This document shows, piece after piece, positions 57,668-64,000 of a stretch of DNA of 64,000 nucleotides. Under the pieces are notes generated by a model. That model made no database searches. It worked only from the letters and a program-made list of their open reading frames with translations, and had not been told where the DNA came from. The translations under genes and the position numbers were made by a program. Each line of letters opens with the position of its first letter. Position 1 is the stretch's first letter. Source of the DNA: Rhizobium sp. Root708 (GTDB lineage Bacteria > Pseudomonadota > Alphaproteobacteria > Rhizobiales > Rhizobiaceae); NCBI RefSeq assembly GCF_001429725.1, contig NZ_LMHV01000004.1:63261-127260 (forward strand), in the 5' to 3' direction.

Positions 57668-58834
57668 ATGCCGTTTTGGAAGCAGTTTCTGATCTGTCTT
57701 GTCGTCATTGCAGCCGGTTTTGCCGGATGGATGCTCTTTGTCCCGGGAGCAGGCGAGACGCTTCGCAAGGCGGGCTTCTCGGAAGCCTCCAAACCGGCCT
57801 CGGAAGAGGCCGCGCCGGAGAAGGCCGGCGGCCAGGACGGGCAGGCGAGACGCCGTGGGGGCGGAGCCAATGGACCCGTTCTCGTGGTCACTCAGGCCGT
57901 CGTTCGCGGCGTCGTCAATGATCGCCTCAGTGCCATCGGCACGGGAGACGCCATTCGCTCCGTCGTGGTCATGCCGCAGGCGAGCGGCACCATCCGCGAG
58001 ATCATGATCAAGTCGGGCGACAGGATCACCAAGGGGCAGGTGCTAGCGAAGCTCGACAGCGAAGAGCAGGTGATCGCCCGAGGCCAGGCCGATGTCGTCC
58101 TGAAAAGCGCCGTCGAGAAATCCAGCCTCTACCACAACATCAAATCCAGCGTGTCGCGCATGGATGTCTTCGACGCCGAGATCGCGGAGCAGGGCGCGCG
58201 CCTGCAACTGCAGGCAGCCGAGCTCAATCTCGAGCGCCGCAGCATCATCGCGCCGATCGACGGCATCGTCGGCATCATTCCCGTGAACGTCGGCGACAAT
58301 GTTTCGACGACGACGCCGGTCGCGACGCTCGACGACCGGACGGAAATTCTGGTCGATTACTGGGTGCCGGAGCGCTTTGCTAACACGATCACGGTCGGCC
58401 AGCCGGTCGAAGCGACCTCGGTTGCGCGGCCCGGTCGCGGTTTCTCGGGTGTGGTCGAGGCGATCGACAACCGTATCGATGCCGCCAGCCGAACCATGCG
58501 CGTGCGGGCCCGGATCGATAACGCCTCCGATGAGCTGCGCGCAGGCATGTCGTTCAATGTCGGCATGAAGTTTGGCGGTGATCAGTATCCGGCGGTCGAT
58601 CCGCTCTCGGTGCAGTGGGATTCGCAGGGCGCTTTTGTCTGGCACGTCATCGATGGCAAGTCCGGCAAGGTGCGCGTCAGCATCGTGCAGCGCAACCCCG
58701 ACTACATTCTCGTCAAGGCCGACCTGAAGGATGGCGACGCGATCGTCACCGAAGGCCTGCAGCGTGTCCGCGAAGGTGGCGCGGTGCGGGTGGCCAACGA
58801 AGTCGCGTCGAACTCGGAGCCTGCCACGCAATGA
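57668..58834 (+). CDS. RND efflux periplasmic adaptor (membrane fusion protein)
   Basis: A 388-aa HlyD/AcrA-type protein linking an RND pump to an outer-membrane channel. N-terminal membrane or lipid anchor (residues 5-22), then barrel-sandwich hybrid with SGTIREIMIKSGDRITKGQVLAKLD, a short coiled-coil hairpin, the returning IIAPIDGIVGIIPVNVGD, a beta-barrel and a C-terminal membrane-proximal domain. GGAGACG stands before the ATG. The stop overlaps the start of the pump gene by 4 bp. No outer-membrane factor gene follows. Confidence 0.93.
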   Translation: MPFWKQFLICLVVIAAGFAGWMLFVPGAGETLRKAGFSEASKPASEEAAPEKAGGQDGQARRRGGGANGPVLVVTQAVVRGVVNDRLSAIGTGDAIRSVVVMPQASGTIREIMIKSGDRITKGQVLAKLDSEEQVIARGQADVVLKSAVEKSSLYHNIKSSVSRMDVFDAEIAEQGARLQLQAAELNLERRSIIAPIDGIVGIIPVNVGDNVSTTTPVATLDDRTEILVDYWVPERFANTITVGQPVEATSVARPGRGFSGVVEAIDNRIDAASRTMRVRARIDNASDELRAGMSFNVGMKFGGDQYPAVDPLSVQWDSQGAFVWHVIDGKSGKVRVSIVQRNPDYILVKADLKDGDAIVTEGLQRVREGGAVRVANEVASNSEPATQ

Positions 58835-61800
58835 ACGTGATCGAGATGCAGGACAAGCCGGCTTCCGGCAAACAGACTTTTACCGCGCTGTTCGTTCGGC
58901 GTCCGATCCTGGCGTTGGTCTTCAACACGTTGATGATCGTCGCGGGCCTTGCGGCCTATGCCGGGATCGAAGTGCGCGAACTGCCCGACGTCGACCGGCC
59001 GGTCGTGACGGTCCGCACGACCTTCGACGGCGCCTCGCCACAGACGATCGACCAGGAACTGACGAAGGTGATCGAAGGGGCTGCTGCTCGCGTCAGCGGT
59101 CTCAAGTCCATTTCATCGAGCTCGCAGTTCGGCCAGAGCCGGGTGACGCTCGAATTCTCGGATGCGGTCGATCTCGCTGTGGCGGCGAACGACGTGCGTG
59201 ATGCGATCGGCCGTATCGCCGATCGTCTGCCCGAGGAGGCCGATGCACCGCAGATCGTCAAGGCCGACTCAGATTCTCAGCCGATCATGCGCCTTGCCGT
59301 CACCTCGTCCAAACTCAACATGGACGACCTGACGCTTCTCGTCGAAAACCAGGTCATCGACCGTCTTGCTTCGGTCGATGGCGTTGCCGATGTCGAAACC
59401 TATGGCGATCAGGAAAAGGTCTTCCGTGTTGACGTCAACCAGAGCGAACTCGCCAGCCGTGGGCTGACGGTCGGCGACCTGACGAAGGCGCTTTCCAGTG
59501 CTGCCCTCGATGTGCCGGCCGGATCGCTGAAGAGCCCGACGCAAACGATCGTCGTGCGTGCCATGGCAAGCCTGCAGACGCCGGAGGATTTCTCCAATGT
59601 GATCCTGCAGAATCGCGTGCGCCTCGGCGACGTGGCGAATGTCACACTCGGCCCCCGCGACGGGCAGACGGCACTCCGCTCCAACGGCGTCCCCGGCATC
59701 GGTCTCGGCATCATCCGCCAGGCGCAGTCGAACACGCTGAACATATCGAATGGCGTCAAGGACGCGGTAGCCGAGCTTTCGAAGACGCTTCCTGAGGGCA
59801 CGCGGATCGCCATCACCAGCGACGACGCGGTCTTCATCCAGGGGGCGATCCACGAAGTTGTGCTGGCGCTGATCCTCGCTGCCGTCATCGTCACCGGCGT
59901 CATCTACCTCTTCCTACGCGACTGGCGCGCCACGATCATTCCTGCTGTCAGCATGCCGGTTGCCCTCATCGGTACACTCGCAGCCGTCTATCTCGTCGGA
60001 TTCTCGATCAACATCCTGACGCTGCTCGCGATCGTGCTGGCCACGGGCCTTGTCGTCGACGATGCGATCGTCGTTCTCGAAAACATCGTGCGCCGGCGCT
60101 CGGAGGGCATGGGGCCGCGTGCCGCCGCCGTGCTTGGCACGCGCGAAGTGTTCTTTGCCGTCATCGCGACGACCGCGACGCTTGCGGCTGTGTTCATTCC
60201 GCTATCCTTCCTGCCGGGTCAGGTGGGCGGGCTTTTCCGCGAGTTCGGGTTCGTGCTGGCGTTCTCGGTCGGTCTCTCTTCGATCGTCGCCCTGACTCTG
60301 TGCCCGATGCTGGCGTCGCGAATCTTGACGAAGGAAATGCTCGAGGATCATGGCGTTCTCGGCCGTTTCGGAACGCGGTTTGCCGACGCGTACCGTTGGT
60401 CACTGCATGCCTGTTTGAATGCGCCGCTTGTGGTCATTATCGTTTCCGCCCTTTTTGCCGGAGCGGCCATTCTCGCGTTCCAGACCGTTCGCAGCGAGCT
60501 GACGCCGAACGAAGACCGCGCGCTGGTGATGATGCGCCTGACGACGCCGCAGGGCTCCAGCCTCGAATACACCCGCGACAAGATGCAACGGGTCGAGGAG
60601 TATCTCCAGCCGCTGGTCGATAGCGGCGATATCAGCAACGTCTTTTCGATTTCGGGGCAGGGCGGACAGGTCAATAGCGGCTTCATGGTGCTGACGCTGG
60701 CGCCATGGGGCGAGCGCCAGCGCACGCAGGCGGAGATCGTTTCCGATATCAACCAGGCGGCTGCAAAGGTTCCGGCTTTGCGCGGCAACGCAATCCAGTC
60801 GAACAGTCTGCGCATCCGCGGTGCCGGCAACGGTTTGCAGATGGCTCTTATCGGCAACGACCATGAGGTGCTGACGGCAGCTGCCACGCAGCTGGTTCAT
60901 GCTCTCGACGCGACAGGCCATTACGACACGCCGCGGTTGACCAACGAGCCGACGCAGGCGCAGGTTTCGGTCACGATCGATCGCGAGCGGGCCTCCGATC
61001 TCGGCATCGATATCACCGGCCTTTCGACCGCCATGCAGTCGCTGCTCGAAGGACGCTCGGTCGTCGACGTCTTCGTCAAGGGCGAAGCCTATCCGGTGCT
61101 GCTTACCTCGAACACCCGGCCGCTCGACGATCCGACTGATCTCGAAAACGTCTTCCTGAAGACGGGCGACGGCAAGATCGTTCCGATGTCGGTGATTGCC
61201 TCGCTGATCGAAAGCTCGGTCGCGCCGCAGTTGAACCGCGAGCAGCAGCTTGCGTCGGTGGCGATCACGGCCGGCCTGAAGAATGGCCTCTCGCTCGGAG
61301 ATGCGGTGAAGGAAGCAACCGAGATCTCGAAGTCGGTCCTGCCGGCGGGCGCTCGTCTGGTGCCGCTCGCCGAGGCGGCGACGCTGGAGGAAAATTCGAG
61401 CGGCATGGCGCTGACCTTCGGTTTCGCCATCGTCATCATTTTCCTGGTTCTCGCCGCGCAGTTCGAAAGCGTCCTCTCGTCCATCATCATCATGTCGACG
61501 GTGCCGCTCGGGCTCGCATGCGCTGTCTTTGCGCTTGTCATCACCGGGTCGAGCCTGAACATCTACAGCCAGATCGGCTTGGTTCTGCTCGTCGGCGTGA
61601 TGGCGAAGAACGGCATCCTGATCGTCGAGTTCGCCAATCAGCTGCGCGATCGCGGCGAGGAGGTTCGCACGGCGATCGAAAAGGCGTGCGCTCTGCGTCT
61701 TCGCCCAGTGATGATGACGATGATCGCGACCATCCTCGGCGGCGTTCCGCTGGTCTTTGCGCATGGGGCCGGCGCGGAGGCGCGTATCGCGCTCGGCTGG

Positions 61801-61986
61801 GTCATCGTCGGCGGCCTCGGTTTCGCGACGCTGGTGACGCTCTACATCACCCCGGTCGCCTACTTGCTCATTGCCCGCTTCGCCAAGCCGCACGCGCACG
61901 AAGAAGCCAAGCTGCATCAGGAGATGCAGCACGCATCGCGTCCGCGCTCGGTGCGCGAGGATGGCCAGCTTGAGGCAGCGGAATAG
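58831..61986 (+). CDS. RND-family efflux transporter permease (HAE1/AcrB-like)
   Basis: A 1051-aa inner-membrane pump using the proton gradient to export hydrophobic compounds, with the adaptor encoded just upstream. The N-terminal helix follows FVRRPILALVFNTLMIV; two large periplasmic loops separate helices 1-2 and 7-8. The proton-relay aspartates D410 and D411 are in GLVVDDAIVVLENI on helix 4, and VGVMAKNGILIVEFANQLRDRG carries the lysine of helix 10. It lacks the extra C-terminal features that would tell drug from metal pumps, but the sequence is not of the CusA type. Start overlaps the adaptor stop (ATGA). Confidence 0.94.
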   Translation: MNVIEMQDKPASGKQTFTALFVRRPILALVFNTLMIVAGLAAYAGIEVRELPDVDRPVVTVRTTFDGASPQTIDQELTKVIEGAAARVSGLKSISSSSQFGQSRVTLEFSDAVDLAVAANDVRDAIGRIADRLPEEADAPQIVKADSDSQPIMRLAVTSSKLNMDDLTLLVENQVIDRLASVDGVADVETYGDQEKVFRVDVNQSELASRGLTVGDLTKALSSAALDVPAGSLKSPTQTIVVRAMASLQTPEDFSNVILQNRVRLGDVANVTLGPRDGQTALRSNGVPGIGLGIIRQAQSNTLNISNGVKDAVAELSKTLPEGTRIAITSDDAVFIQGAIHEVVLALILAAVIVTGVIYLFLRDWRATIIPAVSMPVALIGTLAAVYLVGFSINILTLLAIVLATGLVVDDAIVVLENIVRRRSEGMGPRAAAVLGTREVFFAVIATTATLAAVFIPLSFLPGQVGGLFREFGFVLAFSVGLSSIVALTLCPMLASRILTKEMLEDHGVLGRFGTRFADAYRWSLHACLNAPLVVIIVSALFAGAAILAFQTVRSELTPNEDRALVMMRLTTPQGSSLEYTRDKMQRVEEYLQPLVDSGDISNVFSISGQGGQVNSGFMVLTLAPWGERQRTQAEIVSDINQAAAKVPALRGNAIQSNSLRIRGAGNGLQMALIGNDHEVLTAAATQLVHALDATGHYDTPRLTNEPTQAQVSVTIDRERASDLGIDITGLSTAMQSLLEGRSVVDVFVKGEAYPVLLTSNTRPLDDPTDLENVFLKTGDGKIVPMSVIASLIESSVAPQLNREQQLASVAITAGLKNGLSLGDAVKEATEISKSVLPAGARLVPLAEAATLEENSSGMALTFGFAIVIIFLVLAAQFESVLSSIIIMSTVPLGLACAVFALVITGSSLNIYSQIGLVLLVGVMAKNGILIVEFANQLRDRGEEVRTAIEKACALRLRPVMMTMIATILGGVPLVFAHGAGAEARIALGWVIVGGLGFATLVTLYITPVAYLLIARFAKPHAHEEAKLHQEMQHASRPRSVREDGQLEAAE

Positions 61987-62118
61987 GCCGCTGTCGGGCG
62001 CCAATGTCCTTATGGTATACGATTGGTCATCAGGATCGCTAAACGATCTCTGAACCTTAGGTATTTTTTAAGCATACACAGTAATCATAGCGGGTAGAAA
62101 CCAACAGGTGCTCCAGCG

Positions 62119-62160
62119 TTCCGGAGTGCCGCTCAGCGCCTTGTATTGGCGCTCCCGGAT
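62119..62160 (+). other. Structured leader upstream of the flagellin gene
   Basis: TCCGGAG (62119-62125) can pair with CTCCCGGA (62153-62160) with a bulge, enclosing AGCGCC (62135-62140) / GGCGCT (62148-62153). The structure lies 66-108 bp before the flagellin start. Flagellin leaders in alphaproteobacteria can be targets of FlbT; that this one is, is inference. Confidence 0.35.
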
Positions 62161-62226
62161 ATGAGCGTCCGCGGTACAGGTTCATTTGTATTAGTTGCGT
62201 ATTGTTGTGTTCGGAGTTCAGTACCC

Positions 62227-63222
62227 GTGAGTATTTATCGGCGCGCCTCGGTGGATGCCGCACTTTATGTATTGCGCGATATAAGTCGCGACATGACGAA
62301 GACCCAGAGGCAGGTCACGACCGGGCTCCGGGTAGAAAAAGCGTCGGACAATGGTGCCTATTGGGCCATCAGTTCGACACTCAAAACGGACCAGAAGGCG
62401 CATTCGGCCATTCGAGATGCGCTGGGCCTTGCGGCTGCGACGATGGGCACTGCCTATAATGCCGTCGACAGCGCCATCGATATTGTCAGCCAGATCAAGG
62501 CCAAGCTCGTCTCGGCCACGGAGTCGGGCGTCGACAAGGACAAGATCAATACCGATATAACGCAGCTCAAGGATCAGTTGCGGTCGGTCTCGCAGTCGGC
62601 GAGCTTCAACGGCGATAACTGGGTTGCGCTCAGCGACGGTGACGACCCGACCAAGCCGCGCGAAATCCCGTCGGCGTTCATCCGATATTCGGATGGGCGC
62701 GTGGAGGTCAGCACGCTCAGCTACGAGGTCGATCTTGCGCCTGTCGGCTCTACGACATCGGCCGATGCCCGCTACCTCATCGACGACCGAAGCGGTGGTT
62801 CCGGCGACTACGGGGTTCTGACATCCGAGCATTTCGCGACTGAGGTCGGGGCCTCGCAAAACTACGTCATGCTGTCGAGCGCGGGTGCGTCGGGCGGGCA
62901 AGTCGAGATCGGCGTTTCCAACACGACCACCGACGACCAGGTGAAGGAAATGGTCACCGTCGTCGACAAGATGCTGAACCAGATGACGACCGTCGGCACG
63001 GCTTTTGGCGCTTTGGAAAAACGGATCAGCATTCAAAACGATTTCGCGCAGAGCATCGAGGATTCATACTCGCGCGGTATCAGCCGCATGGTCGATGCCG
63101 ACATGGAAGAGCAGGCGAGCCGCCTCAAGGCGCTTCAGACTCAGCAGCAGCTTGGTCTGCAATCTCTGAACATCGCCAACGCGACCTACGATACGGTGCG
63201 TCAGCTGTTCCAGAATCTCTGA
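62227..63222 (+). CDS. Divergent orphan flagellin
   Basis: About 331 aa. The N-terminal D0/D1 helices are recognisable (TKTQRQVTTGLRVEKASDNGAYWAISSTLKTD, in two parts, then ALGLAAATMGTAYNAVDSAIDIVSQIKAKLVSA), as are the C-terminal helices (SRGISRMVDADMEEQASRLK, LGLQSLNIANATYDTVRQLFQNL-like end). The extreme N-terminus, MSIYRRASVDAALYVLRDI, differs from the SIxTNxxAMxAL of standard rhizobial flagellins. The start is GTG 62227 with GGAG about 10 nt upstream; the frame is open upstream to 62146. No other flagellar gene is present, so it is outside the main cluster. A terminator follows. Confidence 0.88.
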   Translation: MSIYRRASVDAALYVLRDISRDMTKTQRQVTTGLRVEKASDNGAYWAISSTLKTDQKAHSAIRDALGLAAATMGTAYNAVDSAIDIVSQIKAKLVSATESGVDKDKINTDITQLKDQLRSVSQSASFNGDNWVALSDGDDPTKPREIPSAFIRYSDGRVEVSTLSYEVDLAPVGSTTSADARYLIDDRSGGSGDYGVLTSEHFATEVGASQNYVMLSSAGASGGQVEIGVSNTTTDDQVKEMVTVVDKMLNQMTTVGTAFGALEKRISIQNDFAQSIEDSYSRGISRMVDADMEEQASRLKALQTQQQLGLQSLNIANATYDTVRQLFQNL

Positions 63223-63243
63223 CGCGACGCCCTCGCGTAGCAG

Positions 63244-63272
63244 GAAGCCCGCCAGCGTGCGGGCTTCAATTC
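63244..63272 (+). terminator. Rho-independent terminator after flagellin
   Basis: GAAGCCCGC (63244-63252) pairs with GCGGGCTTC (63259-63267) around 6 nt, followed by AATTCTT. Confidence 0.75.
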
Positions 63273-63409
63273 TTGGAGCGTTTCAGACATTTACGGATCA
63301 TGGCCTGTGCAATTCATCGAAATTTAAGTATCGAGTGCAGGCGCTTCATCTTGTTGCCGCATTCCTTAATACTGCTCGCATCACCATCGAACTGGAGATA
63401 CGCCTGCTC

Positions 63410-64000
63410 ATGATCAAGAAATTCATACTTCTGTCTGTTGCCGCAACTTACCTTAGCGCATGCACCACAACCGATCCGTATACGGGTGAGCAGAAGATGT
63501 CGAACACGGCCGGCGGTGCCATGCTTGGCGCCGGTGTTGGCGCGCTTGCCGGCCTTGCAGTCGGCGGCTCAGCGCATGGACGCCGCAATGCCGCTCTGAT
63601 CGGCGCCGGCGTCGGCGCTCTGGCGGGTGGTGCGATCGGCAATTACATGGATCAGCAGGAAGCCGAGCTTCGTGCCCAGCTCGAAGGCACCGGCATCTCC
63701 GTGACGCGTCGCGGCGACAGCATCATCCTGAACATGCCGTCGAACATCACCTTCGACGTCGACCAGGATGCCGTAAAGCCGGGCTTCTATCCTACCCTGA
63801 ATTCCGTTGCCATCGTCCTGCGGAAGTTCAACCGCACGCTGATCGACATCAACGGCCATACCGATTCGACCGGCAGCCTGCAGCACAACCAGGATCTGTC
63901 GCAGCGTCGCGCGGAATCGGTTGCTGGCTATCTCGGCGGACAGGGCATCGACGCCCGCCGCGTTTCGTCTGTCGGCTTCGGCCCATCGCAGCCGGTTGCT
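63410..64000 (+). CDS. OmpA-family lipoprotein, 5' part
   Basis: The reading frame begins at ATG 63410 and is open at the right edge (197 codons seen). The signal peptide ends in the lipobox LSAC, with the acylated Cys at residue 18. Next comes a glycine-zipper region (GGAMLGAGVGALAGLAVGG, then a second GAGVGALAGGAIGNYMD) and, from about residue 105, the OmpA/MotB peptidoglycan-binding domain with TFDVDQDAVKPGF, DINGHTDSTGS and SQRRAESVAGYL. It would anchor the outer membrane to peptidoglycan, similar to YiaD. The C-terminus lies outside the window. Confidence 0.92.
   Translation, partial: MIKKFILLSVAATYLSACTTTDPYTGEQKMSNTAGGAMLGAGVGALAGLAVGGSAHGRRNAALIGAGVGALAGGAIGNYMDQQEAELRAQLEGTGISVTRRGDSIILNMPSNITFDVDQDAVKPGFYPTLNSVAIVLRKFNRTLIDINGHTDSTGSLQHNQDLSQRRAESVAGYLGGQGIDARRVSSVGFGPSQPVA

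Noticed and set aside
60400..62004. A 534-codon open frame antisense to the RND pump
   Set aside because: Same reasoning; the plus-strand protein carries the catalytic aspartates and full family length.

Overview
The window reads as a chromosomal segment of an alphaproteobacterium of the order Hyphomicrobiales (Rhizobiales), most likely family Rhizobiaceae (Rhizobium/Agrobacterium/Neorhizobium-like). The reasons are the high-GC codon use, the protein sequences (a rhizobial-type FtsZ with a long Pro/Gln-rich linker, a PPi-type phosphofructokinase, GTG/TTG starts with strong Shine-Dalgarno sites), and the gene order mraZ-rsmH-ftsL-ftsI-murEF-mraY-murD-ftsW-murGCB ... ddl-ftsQAZ-lpxC-bamD-recN-ligA. 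No tRNA, rRNA, insertion sequence, prophage or CRISPR array was seen. Genus-level identity is an inference.

Layout. 1-6.6 kb: end of a LysE-type exporter, PPi-dependent phosphofructokinase, a TerB/J-domain protein overlapping an AmpD-like amidase, a small secreted lytic transglycosylase, and a tandem pair of FAD-dependent amine-oxidase paralogues. 6.6-7.2 kb: RNase P RNA and a convergent 65-aa zinc-ribbon protein. 7.2-21.6 kb: the first part of the division and cell wall (dcw) cluster, preceded by a long leader with four TGGGN repeats at exact 10-bp spacing (a candidate MraZ operator) and a CtrA-like box. 21.6-25.1 kb: three non-dcw genes (metallophosphoesterase, MHS-family transporter, aquaporin Z) between murB and ddl. 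25.1-32.6 kb: ddl, ftsQ, ftsA, ftsZ, lpxC and bamD. 32.6-36.6 kb: recN and ligA.

36.6-57.3 kb is a mosaic of short transcription units: GNAT acetyltransferase, DEDDh exonuclease, CreA, aldose epimerase, GFA-type zinc protein, a chemoreceptor with its own CheW, SCO1, an FAD monooxygenase, PrmA, an unlisted 57-aa protein, aminopeptidase P, AzlCD, nicotinamidase, a FucP/GluP-type sugar permease, an EF-hand protein, a siderophore-interacting flavoprotein, DUF488, small membrane or secreted proteins, and the UvrD helicase. 57.6-62 kb is an RND efflux operon preceded by two perfect palindromes. 62.2-64 kb holds an orphan, divergent flagellin and the start of an OmpA-family lipoprotein.

How the genes fit together. 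The dcw block makes the lipid II precursor (MurE, MurF, MurD, MurC, MurB, Ddl, MraY, MurG) and the septal machinery (FtsL, FtsI, FtsW, FtsQ, FtsA, FtsZ). LpxC and BamD supply outer-membrane lipid A and beta-barrel assembly. Most junctions are 4-bp overlaps or gaps under 25 bp, so translation is probably coupled. Most of the window is ordinary core genome. The points worth a second look are regulatory sites, overlooked small genes and the orphan flagellin rather than a large new system.
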